From positions 42,339,508 through 42,403,507 of the forward strand of contig NC_064439.1 in NCBI RefSeq assembly GCF_023343835.1: DNA of 64,000 bases, given 5' to 3'. The notes under the pieces were generated by a model. That model did no database searches, was not told where the DNA came from, and worked only from the letters and a program-made list of their open reading frames with translations. This document shows positions 49,901 to 60,000 of the stretch, in pieces (positions within the stretch are counted from its first letter, which is position 1; each line of letters opens with the position of its first letter). This DNA is from Lagopus muta (lineage: Eukaryota > Chordata > Aves > Galliformes > Phasianidae). Position numbers and translations under genes: made by a program.

Positions 49901-51080
49901 GTTGTTTTCCCCTTGCAAAGCTCTGAGATGATTTGTGGGTACTTAAAGAACACCTCCAGAATCAGAATGGAGGGCTGGTTTGTGTCACGCTATTCTAAAG
50001 CTGCTGTTTTAAATGGTTTGAACTGAACTTGCTCATTTTTCCTCTCCTTGAACATCTCCAACCTCCAGTCCCGAGTCTTCACTTCTCGAGGAGCAGCGTT
50101 TCTGCACTGTCACCTTTGTCACTGTCTCTCTCATCTGCAAAGCTGACTCCATCTCGTGTGTAACGCAGAAGGTGGGCATGAAGATGTGTGCCTGACTTCA
50201 CGTAGGAGTAAAAACAAGTGCTCCAAGTTTCTACATAGAGAAGACTTCCAGACCTGAGCACTGACAGTCAACCTGTGTCCTTACTGGTGGCCATGGGAAG
50301 AGGACGGTTGGAGCTGACCCAGTGTTCCTTTGCACTGGGGTTGGCCTTGGACAATTTGTGAAGCAGAAATAGCGTTCCTCAATATTTGCTCTTAATTGTG
50401 CCAAACATGTGTGTTCTCATATTGATTTTCATTACCAGGCAACATCTGTCTGTAGTAATTCCAGTGACTGGGAAATATGGCAGTTTTCTTGTAGCTGAAC
50501 CATTGTAAAGAAAAAAAGCCCAAATAAGGTGAAATTTCAGATTGTGATTGTATTTTGTTACTTGTTGGAAGGACTCTAAAAGCACTGGGAGAAGAGGTCT
50601 CAGTTTGAAAGAGGGATGACCTTCCAGAAGCCTTATTACCAAGCAGTACCAAATAATTCGCCAAGGTTGGGGCTGTCCGTGAGCTGAGTCGTGTTTTGGG
50701 GATTTGATGTTACTGGGGATGAATTTGTTGGTACAGCAGGATTTCTGTCTGTCTGTCCATCTCAGTAGCTGAGCTGTGAGCACCATGATGCAGCTCAAAT
50801 ACCTGTTTAGAACGTGAAACGACCCCAAACTCTCCTCTTCTTGCAGGGCATCGAGCGCCTTAAGAAGCAGAAGCCAACCTGGGAGCAGACCAGAGGCTGG
50901 GAGGGGATGAAGGCGGCCTTCGGCGGTACCCTGTCCCTGTCCTGGCTCAACCCCTTCTCCAACATGGACTGCAGGAGCCCACCACCAGCCCCTGCCGCGC
51001 CTGCAGCCGCCACCATGACGCAGGAGGAGATCGAGCAGTTCCTGGCTCGGGAGGTGAACATCCAAGTGCCCCATGAGTAG
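31948..51080 (+). CDS. ZDHHC3: ZDHHC3 324-aa isoform using the distal last exon, whole coding span
   Basis: The same five shared exons can join 50847-51080 instead of 46750-46908. Both last exons start in phase 0 right after AG and begin Gly-Ile-Glu, so either is frame-compatible. The product is 324 aa; I recall a 327-aa human isoform of similar size. The membrane core and DHHC domain are unchanged, only the cytosolic tail differs: it gains a Pro/Ala-rich stretch and an acidic end ([12 protein letters not shown]) and loses the YVV terminus. Use of this exon would require splicing past the proximal poly(A) signals. Expression is not shown by the sequence, but intact frame, good acceptor and tail homology support a real exon. 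Confidence 0.85.
32254..34842 (+). other. ZDHHC3 intron after coding exon 1
   Basis: About 2.6 kb with nothing recognised. The 167-codon frame at 32550-33053 has no splice context or recognisable domain. Confidence 0.6.
34843..34967 (+). CDS. ZDHHC3: ZDHHC3 coding exon 2
   Basis: Encodes residues 103-143 ([20 protein letters not shown], then [15 protein letters not shown]) plus two bases of Ser144. Acceptor ttctacag, donor gtaaag. First zinc-binding cysteines of the DHHC domain. Confidence 0.97.
37600..37700 (+). repeat. CR1 LINE 3' end fragment
   Basis: The degenerate tail ggtcctttttgactcaggcc, then attctatgatgatatgatcctatgatt, is the CR1 3' end with its short tandem repeats. A G run lies at about 37634. 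Confidence 0.72.
38020..38815 (-). repeat. CR1 LINE fragment, about 800 bp
   Basis: The longest CR1 copy in the window. It starts with the inverted CR1 tail (cacagaatcatagagtggcc). A nearly continuous minus-strand frame at 38348-38707 is recognisable as the CR1 ORF2 C terminus ([20 protein letters not shown] near its start, then [15 protein letters not shown]). It is 5'-truncated and antisense to ZDHHC3. Confidence 0.95.
38916..39012 (+). CDS. ZDHHC3: ZDHHC3 coding exon 3 (DHHC motif)
   Basis: Encodes residues 144-176: [18 protein letters not shown], then [14 protein letters not shown]. Contains Asp154-His155-His156-Cys157. Acceptor ctttcag, donor gtaagt. Confidence 0.98.
39013..40830 (+). 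other. ZDHHC3 intron after coding exon 3
   Basis: About 1.8 kb with no transposon or exon recognised. It ends in a strong polypyrimidine tract before coding exon 4. Confidence 0.65.
40831..40912 (+). CDS. ZDHHC3: ZDHHC3 coding exon 4
   Basis: Encodes residues 177-203, [20 protein letters not shown] through EEDWT, most of membrane segment 3. A long T-rich tract precedes the cag acceptor; donor gtgagt. Confidence 0.97.
40913..43984 (+). other. ZDHHC3 intron after coding exon 4, carrying a hAT relic
   Basis: About 3.1 kb, of which roughly 1.6-2 kb is the hAT relic. A short CA repeat lies near 41374. Confidence 0.65.
41690..43686 (+). mobile_element. hAT (Charlie-like) DNA transposon relic with broken transposase
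   Basis: Several plus-strand frames read in order as a decayed hAT transposase of the GTF2IRD2/ZBED-related type. Near 42130-42280 is a BED-like zinc-finger start ([24 protein letters not shown]). Near 42850-42960 lies WLTGLTVF and [20 protein letters not shown]. At 43220-43507 an open C-terminal dimerisation segment holds [20 protein letters not shown] and [20 protein letters not shown]. Stops and shifts in between mark it as dead. The right end near 43630-43686 ends in aggtttgacacccatg, the inverted form of a hAT terminal repeat. The left end was not found, so the left coordinate is a guess; the first 400 bp may be something else. Confidence 0.82.
43985..44115 (+). CDS. ZDHHC3: ZDHHC3 coding exon 5
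   Basis: Encodes residues 204-247: [20 protein letters not shown], membrane segment 4, then [12 protein letters not shown]. Acceptor tcttcacag, donor gtgggt. It is the last exon shared by both isoforms. Confidence 0.97.
44116..46749 (+). other. ZDHHC3 intron before the proximal last exon
   Basis: About 2.6 kb with nothing recognised beyond the splice signals. Confidence 0.65.
46750..46908 (+). CDS. ZDHHC3: ZDHHC3 alternative last exon A (proximal)
   Basis: Encodes residues 248-299: [20 protein letters not shown] near the start, [17 protein letters not shown], and the end PYQYVV, then TGA. Acceptor ctgttttcag. Matches the human 299-aa tail closely. Confidence 0.97.
   Translation, partial: GIEQLKKEERRWAKKTKWMNMKAVFGHPFSIAWLSPFATPDQGKADPYQYVV
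46909..48395 (+). other. ZDHHC3: ZDHHC3 proximal 3' UTR (isoform A)
   Basis: Noncoding sequence following stop A. It carries a CTTT/poly-T stretch near 47109-47146 and two AATAAA hexamers (48203-48208 and 48370-48375). The end is set by the second hexamer and is inferred. Confidence 0.6.
48370..48375 (+). terminator. Candidate poly(A) signal for ZDHHC3 isoform A
   Basis: AATAAA in the context tgcaataaaactttt, about 1.46 kb after stop A. A second AATAAA at 48203-48208 is an alternative. Confidence 0.55.
48396..50846 (+). other. Region between the two ZDHHC3 last exons
   Basis: Intronic for isoform B and probably non-transcribed or read-through for isoform A. It holds one CR1 3' end (49560-49737) and nothing else recognised. 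Confidence 0.6.
49560..49737 (+). repeat. CR1 LINE 3' end fragment
   Basis: Contains 'tccctggaggcactcaaggc' and 'ggtcccttccaacccaaaac', followed by attttatgactctgtgact, the CR1 3' end. Plus orientation. Confidence 0.85.
50847..51080 (+). CDS. ZDHHC3: ZDHHC3 alternative last exon B (distal)
   Basis: Encodes residues 248-324 of the longer isoform: [20 protein letters not shown], then [20 protein letters not shown], a Pro/Ala stretch, and [19 protein letters not shown] before TAG. Acceptor cttcttgcag. It shares the GIExLKK...W..MKA.FG...S..W..PF pattern with exon A and is closer to the tail I recall for the paralogue ZDHHC7 (IERLKSEKPTWE). GC-rich compared with exon A. Confidence 0.88.
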   Translation, partial: GIERLKKQKPTWEQTRGWEGMKAAFGGTLSLSWLNPFSNMDCRSPPPAPAAPAAATMTQEEIEQFLAREVNIQVPHE

Positions 51081-51173
51081 CAGAGCATCAGCCCAGGGGC
51101 CAAGGGACGCATCCAGGCGGTGTGTTATTTTATTAACTGCTTGTGGTGGAGAAGCAGGGTGGGTTGTTTTGTC

Positions 51174-51193
51174 TTTTTTTTTTTTTTTTTTTT
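51174..51193. repeat. Poly(T) tract, 20 bases
   Basis: Uninterrupted T run on the plus strand, about 95 nt after the isoform B stop codon. Confidence 0.9.
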
Positions 51194-52915
51194 AATTGTA
51201 CTTCGGGTGCTTCTGGTGCAGAATATAATTCAGGACTATTCATGGGGAAGTCGGGTCCAGCACCAGCAGAAGCAATGCAAATCTCCAGAGCAAGTTTAAC
51301 CCAAAGTGAGAGCCACACGGCCTTTGCAGCTGTGTCCTGCCTTACCGAGCTGCTCTTGTGTGGCCTTCGGGGAGAGACCCAGGTGTGGGGCCGGAGCCGT
51401 GGGGCCTCGTGTCCTCATGGCACTGGCTGGATGAGTGTTGCCTCTTGTCCTGCCAGTGCCTGCATTCAGAGGTGATGCTCCAGGCATCACCACTCTGACA
51501 ACCAAGATCTAGACTGGTTTTGGGCTGGTTTTGCCTTGTTGTCATCTCCCCCACCTTACTGACCAGTGACACCTCACCTGGGCAACGTGCTCCTGGATTC
51601 CCACCCCCAGTTGTGCAGCTTTGAGGCCCTGTAACATGCAGCAAAGATAATTATCGCCTTGGGAGAGAGAGATGAAGGAGTTGGGGGGTAAATCGAGGTA
51701 TTGTGGAAGACCTGGATTAACTTTCAGTTATTTATGAAAGCCCAAATTCCACTGGGTATTGCAAGGGGTTTTTTTCTCATGGCAGTGATAAAGGAGTTTA
51801 AACATGAAGTAACAAACAGTCTGGTGGGTGGGGTGGAAGCTAGGAGTACAGTGGGGCCAGAATCCAGGAAAACAAGGGGAGATGTTTTGAACCATAGTGA
51901 CCCCTTTGTTTCTCCTCTTTTTCTATGAAAAAAATAGATTTGGGGGGAAAAAAAATGCATAAGGATCTGTGTGTTTATCTAAATGTCTTGGTAAAGGGAA
52001 ACGTGCTGTACCTTGGGGAAACTGAGGTATCGTCTTGCTGTAGTGCACGAAGCAGAGCGGTGTGGGAATTTGAGCCTGTCTCACTTCTGCACCAGCCTTC
52101 ATGTCTGCACAGCAGGGTCTGCATCACATGGACATTGGGGACACGTGTGAATCTGTACAGGGAGAAGTGGGGATGCATAAGGTGGAAGCTGGGAGCTGCT
52201 GATCTCAGTTAACTCTCCCACCTGTGGGTGGAGGTGGGGTTGCAGGGCCCCACAGAAAGACCAGCCATGGAAGTAGCATTTGGTGTAATGTGACAGCTGT
52301 ATCCACAGTGCTGATTGCTGGGCTGATCTCCTTCCACTTCCTGCATTGCTCCTCAGCAATGTGGGTCTGTGTGCTGTTTCAATAGCTGGAAGTAGAAAGC
52401 TCTATGAAAGGAGGACTCCTCTCTGCCCACTCCATGCTGCCACATTTTTGCCCATCAAAAGTGCAGGAGCTGGAAGAATGCTGGCATCAGGAAATCAGAG
52501 CATTCCCTCACTCCTTTGTACCCTCCTGCTCTGCCTTGGTACAGCATGGCAAAAGTCTGAAGCAGCAGAAGTCCTCATGAATTGGAGTGATCTGCTTCAT
52601 TCCAAGCCTTGGCATCCACCTCGTAGTGTAACTCCCACCAGGTAGCTTGAGACCAAAGTTATTTCCATGGAATTGAAACCAGCCCCCTTCCCCTCCCTGT
52701 GGCATCGTGCCTTCACCTCCAGCCCAGGCTGGGCTCCATCAGCACTGCAGCATGGGGCTTCAATCCATGATGGACGGGATCACAGTGGCCATGTGCAGCA
52801 TTCATGGTCTTTTAGAGCAGGCTTTCTATGCAAGTAAAGAACCTGTATCTCTTGGAAATATATATATTTTGGTAATCATAACTCTGGTTTATGCCTCCGG
52901 ATGCTAATTATACTT

Positions 52916-52921
52916 ATTAAA
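52916..52921 (+). terminator. Candidate ATTAAA poly(A) signal for ZDHHC3 isoform B
   Basis: ATTAAA in cttattaaagaatt, followed within 30 nt by cagtttgtgctcc. It would give a 3' UTR of about 1.85 kb. Inferred. Confidence 0.35.
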
Positions 52922-53009
52922 GAATTAATATTTCCATGCTGCAGTTTGTGCTCCTCCGTTCCCTGTGCTCCACTCTGCCCTGGGCAGTCTGACCGAGTGC
53001 TTGGTTAGC

Positions 53010-53160
53010 AAACCTGCCCACGGGAAGGCGGTAGAGTTAAGTGATCTTTGAAGCCCCTTCCAAACCAAATCCTTCTATGACTTTATATATCAGTCTATGG
53101 CAGGGGGTTAGACCTGAGTGGTCCCATCCCATACAACCCAAACCATTCAGTGATTCATAT
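53010..53160 (+). repeat. CR1 3' end fragments, plus orientation
   Basis: Two adjacent degraded CR1 tails: gccccttccaaaccaaatcc with cttctatgacttta, and tcccatacaacccaaaccat with tcagtgattcat. Confidence 0.65.
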
Positions 53161-53189
53161 AGTAAAATCAGGCTGCAGGAGACTTAATG

Positions 53190-53350
53190 CCACTCAGTGT
53201 CAACCCCCTGCCGTGGGCAGGACTGCCACCCAGGGCCACCAAAGGCCCATCCAACCTGGCCTTGAGTGCCTCCAGGGATGGGGCACCACAGCTCCTCTGG
53301 GCAGCCAGAGCCAGATAAGGGGTGATGTTCTTCCAGGAGAGTGCTGGAAT
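53190..53350 (-). repeat. CR1 fragment, minus orientation
   Basis: 'tcaaccccctgccgtgggca', 'ccatccaacctggccttgag' and 'gcctccagggatggggcacc' are reverse-complement CR1 3' sequence. It faces the plus-oriented copies at 53010-53160. Confidence 0.75.
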
Positions 53351-53660
53351 GATGGTGGTACTTTGAAAACATACACCCCCACCCAAAATAATACTAAGGA
53401 AGGGTGCAAGAGGGGAGGAAGATACATGAAAAATGCTGTTTGGGGAGACTGTGCCAGGTTTGCTCCTTTTGCTGCCTAAAGCAAATCACAGAGTGCCAGC
53501 ATGTTTGTCAGCGGGGAGAGAGAGGAAAGGACATGGGGAATTGTTTAAAATGTGTCTTGAGCTCCAATGCAGTGGGGTCTGGGCAGCCTCATGAGACTGT
53601 AGAGGTTGCAAAACAGCCCCTGCCCCAGCACAAACATCAGTCACACAGTGAATTTGTCGA
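53351..53660. other. Intergenic gap between convergent ZDHHC3 and TGM4 ends
   Basis: No exon or repeat recognised between the inverted CR1 pieces and the TGM4 poly(A) site. Confidence 0.6.
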
Positions 53661-53671
53661 TTTTAACGCTC

Positions 53672-53677
53672 TTTATT
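53672..53677 (-). terminator. TGM4: TGM4 poly(A) signal (AATAAA)
   Basis: The minus strand reads TTCAATAAAGAG 186 nt past the TGM4 stop codon, a canonical hexamer in a typical setting. The 3' UTR is then about 200 nt. Confidence 0.8.
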
Positions 53678-53862
53678 GAAGCACAGTCAGCTACAATCAA
53701 AGCAGCTGTGGCCTTTACACCAATGTAATTCCCTTTGCTTAATGGGATTGTAGTTCTTTGCTCATCAAGCCCTATTCCACAGTCAAGGAGAGGAGTGGTG
53801 GCAGTGACCCGCAGCTGTCACATGTTCAGGGTCCCCTTCTGTCCACTGCCGTGGTGCTGTTC

Positions 53863-54004
53863 CTAGTGGGTGACCGTGATGCCCTTCTCCACCGAAATGT
53901 CTTTGACCTGGTTGGAGGTCAGCCTGGCCACGATCTTCTTCTCTCCTACTCTTGTTGGAGTGCATATGACTTCAGACTTAATAATCCTGCCCGGCTGTAT
54001 ATCC
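53863..54004 (-). CDS. TGM4: TGM4 coding exon 14 (last)
   Basis: Encodes the end of the second barrel: [20 protein letters not shown], then [16 protein letters not shown] and TAG. Acceptor tccctag. Confidence 0.94.
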
Positions 54005-57000
54005 CTAGGGAGAAAGGAGAACAGTCCCAGCATGAGCTCCTTGCACATCACCGGTCTCATCTGCCTATTTGTCATAGTTTTGCTTAAAGAAAAAGCCACT
54101 GCATGTATTTAGCACGGTTATGCCCTTCTGCAACCAAATTGCAGCAAGCAGGGTTTGGTACCCCATGTAGTACCCCCAGGCCCTGTCTTGAGCATGTATG
54201 TCGAAGAGCTGCACCGCTCACTGTCTCCTACCACTTCCTCAAGGAGAATTAACAGACAAGGAAAGGATGTTATTCCATGCCCAGAGCTCTGGGGCTCAGG
54301 GTTGCTCAAAACCTTGTCTTACCCTTCATCAAACGTTGCCATCTTAAATATGCCCAAGCCCTCCACCATCAGCTTGCAGTTGTCCATGGGGATGTTCAGC
54401 CTGTTCTTGAAGATGAAGGCGCAGGTGAAGTCCTTGTTCAGCTGTGCCGTTTCTGGCATCTGGAAAGTGAAGCAAACATAAACACGGGGCATCAGAGAGC
54501 TGATAGAGGTGCTGGAGGTGCTGCCAAGGGGAAATGTTTCCTTCAGTCCCCCCATCTAATTTTGGGACTCTTGCATGGAGACCCCTAGCCCCAGCCAAGC
54601 CTGGAGGGGTGCAGCCTCACCTGGACCTGGATGGGGGGGTACTCGAAGCTCAGAGACACCTCCTTGGTGAGCTTCTCAGGTGTCCCCTGGATCTCAGCGA
54701 TGGCAGTGACGTGGACGTGCTCTTCATCATCCACTGTGGCCAGTGCCTTCATGTAATCATCGGGCATGATCTTCAGCGGGACACGCACCTCTGTGGGACG
54801 GAAAGCGTGACCTGGCTCTTTAGCACATCAGTGGCAGGAGCAGCACTGGTGGCAGTGCCAAGTGATGCTGGCGGGATGCGGGGTGAAGCATATTTGCTGA
54901 GGCCATCCTGCCCTGCATACCCATCTCCCCCCCGTGCAACTGCTGGCTCAGAAAGCACTAGAAGCAAAGATATAGATGTATATTTTTGGGAAGGTGACTC
55001 ATGCTTGGAATGAGCAAATACTGTTAAGTATTCATCGCTCGTTAGTGTGTTGTTTGGCACACTGCAGTCGTGCTGCTGGGGATCGGCAGTGTTGAGCCTG
55101 GGTTGCTCAAAGATACGGAGCAAGCAGCAGATAGCCCTGGGGGTAAATAGCCTATAAAGCATATCACAGTTTCCATGCCTACCAGATTGGCCTTCCACCT
55201 TGACAGTCTGCTTGATATATCCAAGATTGGCATGGACTTTCCCAGTGTAGGACTGCAGCTGGCAGGAGCTGGCAAGGTCGACAGTCCAGCTCCCGGCCAC
55301 AGTGCTCTTTACGGTGATGACCACCTCAATGGGATTACCAGGACACAGAGGCTTTTCGTTGGTTATCTCCAGCTGGACCCCAGACTTGGGGACCACCTCG
55401 TTTTGGACCATGTTTTTCTCTCCCGCATTTCTTAGGCTCACATCCTTGGGGACTGCAGCAAAGTGTGAACGAGGTGTCATCCCTGAGGGCTGCAGGTAAG
55501 AGACGGCTCTCTTCATGGATGCTCTTTCCTCTGAAGAGCCTGATGAAGGAAAAAATCTGCCTCAGACCTGTATCTCAGCGCTCTCACCCAGAGCCACCTC
55601 CCTGCCCTTTATTTGTTCTACTGCTGCTGAGCAGAAGGTGTCAGGGCACCGACTGCCTCAGCCTCAGCTCACGAGAGCCCTGTGGTCTGTGCTACCGCTG
55701 GGAGCGGGGCCTGCCTTTTGACTCTGCTTTGGAGGATGGGGGCAGTCACCTTCAGGGAACTTGTACTCCCAAGTGATGTCCTCCCGCCTGTTCTGCCCCA
55801 CGGCCTTGGTGCTGATGTTGGCGCCGACGCTCCGGCTCTCCACACCCAGCTTGGTGTACTGGTTCCTGCCGTTCTCCTCCGTGACGCGCCAGTAGACCTT
55901 GTCGGCGTTCACTTCCGCGTACACAAACTTGCTGTCATAGGGCAAATACACGTCTCCATCTTTGACAGCCTTCACTGGGCACGGGCCACACTGGAAAATA
56001 CCTGTAAAGCACATTCAATGCTATTTGCTGTGCCAAACATGACACACACATAGTGCATTTAAACATTCGTGCACCCACAGTGCCCTGCAGGGTTGGCTTC
56101 CAGCCTGCCAAGAAACACAATTCCCTGCTTCCTGGGCTCAGACCGCAGGAGTGAGATGGCTGGCCTCAGGAGCTCACAGCTGGCTGGAGACCACAGCTCC
56201 ATACAAAACATCCCTGCCTCCCTTGGGAGTTGCAGAAGAGCCCTTCCAGGTAAATCCTACCTAGACTTTGCTCCTGAGGGGTCGCGTCAATTGCCTGCCA
56301 GCCATCAAACCCTGATGGCAGGTCCTTCCGCTTCATCCAGACATCATTCCACACGTGGAAGTTCCTGTGTACATTCAGGTTGGAAAGAAAGGGAGTGAGG
56401 TGTTGTAGGTAAGAGTGGTGAGCTCCTCTGCTTAGCTCCTTCAAGGGCAGCTTTAATAGGGGATTTGCGTGCAGCCCTGTGAGATCCTAGGCTGTCTCTC
56501 TCTCCCCAGCAGCAAACTTGAAGCAAAGGGAAACTCTCAAAGAAAAGCCTGCCGGGGCTGGGGAATGCAGAGTTACAGGGATTAGGGATGGTTAACCCTA
56601 CCAGACAGAGTCAGAGGACAACCATTTCATCTTTTCTCCTTTCTCGTTCAGATAGACATCAACCCTCAGGTTCTCATCGGTGTCATGCGCCGAGTTGAAG
56701 TTGCTCACACTGCGGGCTGGGATCCCCAAGCAGCGCATGACTGCAACACAAACAGAACACAGGGTTATAAAACCACCGGTGGGCACCACTGGGGTCACCT
56801 GGTCCAAACCCTGTTAAAACAGCAACACCCAGAGCAGGAGGCCAGGCCTGCGTGCAAGTGGGTTTTGGAAATCCCCAAAGAGGAGACCCCATGGCCTCTG
56901 GGCAGCCTGTGCCAGCACTCAGTCACCCACACAGCACAGAGTGCTGCCCGGTGTTCAGAGGGAGCTCCTGTGCTCCACACTGTGCCCACGGCCTCTTGTT

Positions 57001-60000
57001 CCAGTGCTGGGCACCGCTGAACAGAGCTTGGCTCCCAGTGCATCACTCTCTCCCATTTGGTATTTATACACATGGATAAGACCCCTTAGCCTTCGCTACA
57101 GCAGTCCCAGCTCCCTCAGCCTCTCCTCACATACAGGTGCCTCAAGCCTTTAATGAAAACACCAGGATCAAAAGGCATGCAGAAGTTTCCCTGGATTACT
57201 AGCCCAGTAATTAGGATACCAGATAGAGAAACAAGATTTTGCCCCTTACCTGTAGTGAGGACTCCTGAGAAGACCCAACATTGACCATAACAGACAGGCT
57301 TCTTCGTTTTGTAATACTGCTGCAAAATTGCAACGCTCCCAATCCATGCCATGGGGGAAGTCCCGTTCTCGTACTTCCCTGACCAGTTTCCCATCACGAC
57401 ACCATTGTCATCGTTGGCATTCACCTGTGTCCATGCACACACAGAGGAGACAACTTCAGGAATGAGGCTGAATGAGGCCCACATCTTCCCAAGGTGCTCC
57501 ACAGCTCTACAAGGCTGCTGGCACCAGCTGGGGATTCCCTGCCTGGAACCCTCTGCCTGGCTGTCTTCAAGCATCCTAGGCCCCATTGCTCCCAGCAAGC
57601 CTCCCAGTGCAACCAGCAGCTGCCCCTGAAGCACGACCTTGGGTCTGGCCACCAGCTTCCTCCTGAAGGACAACTGCTGGGTCAGCGGCACATTTTGGAA
57701 ACGGAGAGATGCTGCATTTCTCCTGCCTCTTCCACCCAAAATGCCTCCCTAGCTCTTCTCCTGCAGCTTTGTATTCATTCTAATCCCCAGGGAAATAAAA
57801 GCAAGCAAGAAGCAGGAAGGAAAGCTGGAGGGGCAAACCACTCCTCTGAGAGTGCCGTACCAAAGCAGACATGGCTCTGGACACAACCACGGGATCCCTT
57901 CTACTGCTCATCTTGAGCTTGCTTTTGTCCAGCAGGTACATGCAGGCATCCAGGATTGATTCCTCAAACTGTTTTGGAGAGAAAAAGGAGACGTTTTTAC
58001 ACATCACTCTGAAAGAGGAATTTGCTCATTCGCCTTCAGGTCTATCTAGGTTCTTGTGGAGGAAACTGCCAAACTAGCCCTACCTTCAGACCTTTCCTTA
58101 TGATATTGAATGAACCTACTTCTTCTCTATGGCCAGTATTAGTAGTAGGTGGCTAGTTGGACTAGATGACTTAAAGATCTTTCCCAACCTCAGTGATTCT
58201 ATGATTCTGTGATTCTGGAGCTTATGGAGCTTCCAAAAGCCTTTTTCTCCATGGAAGAGTTTAAATGAAAACCCACCTTGGGAGAGACCAGCCTATGTCA
58301 TGCATCTCACAAGCAGAGCCAGAACCTGGCCCAGCAACTTCTTGCTCTTGCGAGCGCTCCTCAGTCAGCTACAGCACCTCTCTGAAGCCTTGCACATTGC
58401 TCACATGAATAACGACATTTTGAGAGGGTTACAGATATTCAAGCTATTGACATATATAAAATAGATTCTGGTTAAAAAAATACAGAATTGCAGATTACTA
58501 TGGCAAAAGATTCCTCCTTAACTGTGGGAAAGGCAGCACCACAGATGCTGTTTGATGGGCTCCTCTATGTTACTCCGTTAGAAATTGCAGACTTGGAGAA
58601 CAAAATAGAGCAAAAAAGGGAACCCCCAAAAGATAAAAATAAGAAAAAGATCACAACAGCATTAATGATGTAATGGGAACAGAATCAGATGTCATCATGT
58701 TTCCACACTCTCCCCCGCTGCTGAGCTGGCCAGCAAGGGGGATCCCAGAGGGGAAGATTTGGTCAGAAATGCTCTGTTCTCAGTTTCTGAAGAATTCACC
58801 GGTGTCTGGTGATCCGATGGCAAATGTGCCACTGAGCTCTGGTCTGGGGCTAGGGAATCTGCTTAAGCAGATAGTTTAAGCAGCTGAGATTTCCCAGTGA
58901 AACTGGGGGATTACTCAAGTGCTTTAAGCTGCTCGCGTGCTTAATCTATTTGTGGATTCATTTAAATTAACACCAGAGAAAGGATGAAGAGAGGTATTGA
59001 TGCTGTGGGGACAGCTGTGCCTCACCTGCCCAAAATTCCAGGGTTTGCTGTGTATGTCGAAGGCAGACCCAACATAGATGTAGCCCGTATCGTTGAGTAT
59101 GTACTCCTTTCTCTCAGCCTCGTTGGACAGGAAGACAATATCACCTTGAAGAAAAACACTTAGATGTCAGCTGCCTGCTATGGGAAGATTTTCCTGGAAA
59201 GCTACACCATGGCAGCTGGTGGTCTGTAACACTCACACTGCTTGGTGGCCGTGTGGCATTCACACTTCTCTTGCTATTGTGAGAGAGTTCCTATAAGGCT
59301 AGTCTTTATTTTAAGCCCTAGAGGCTCCCCAGTGAGGAGCTGGCTCATTGCTCTTGACTCATAGGGATGCAGCAATGTGGAGAGAAGAAAGGATGTACAT
59401 GGGAAGGGGGAGAGGAGAAGCTCCCAGGTCAAGTCCTTGAAAGCAGTATTGATAATCCACTGTGCTGGACTGCTTTCCTTACCTTCACACCAAGGGTTGA
59501 ACAGAAGGTAGACAGCGTTCGTCTCGGGCTTGTAAATGTTAGGGCCAGTCTGCACTATCAGGCCATATATTCCCACAGCGGCATTGGGTGCGCTGGTGAC
59601 AGACAGAATGCACTGGGAGGCAACAAGGAGAGGGGACATGATGTGACCAACCCTCCATGGTGGCACCAGTGCTGTGGGGCAGAGGGATGGGGCTCATCCT
59701 GTGTGCCCAGTAGGGGAGTGGGAGGTGAACAGGAAATCCGTAGGGCTAAGGAAACACAGGACAGGGGCTATGGGGTTTTTCCCCTACCTCTGTGCCACTG
59801 GATTTGATGATGGAGATTTGCCAACCGCTGACATTCCTCGTGCTCCTGGGGTTCAGTGACATCAGGGTCCCCGTGGGCTCCATTGGCTTTTCACCTGGAA
59901 ATAACAAGTTGCATGGGTTTGCAGGGCTGTGCGGTGCCCGGTGCTCTCCCACTCCGAGCAGTGCTTACCAATGCTGAAGTGCAGTGCCAGCTTGTCGGCG

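Larger units (their letters stand above)
51081..52940 (+). other. ZDHHC3: ZDHHC3 distal 3' UTR (isoform B), extent inferred
   Basis: Noncoding DNA after stop B with a 20-base T run at 51174-51193. No AATAAA is obvious; an ATTAAA at 52916-52921 followed by a T/G-rich stretch is the best late signal. Confidence 0.45.
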
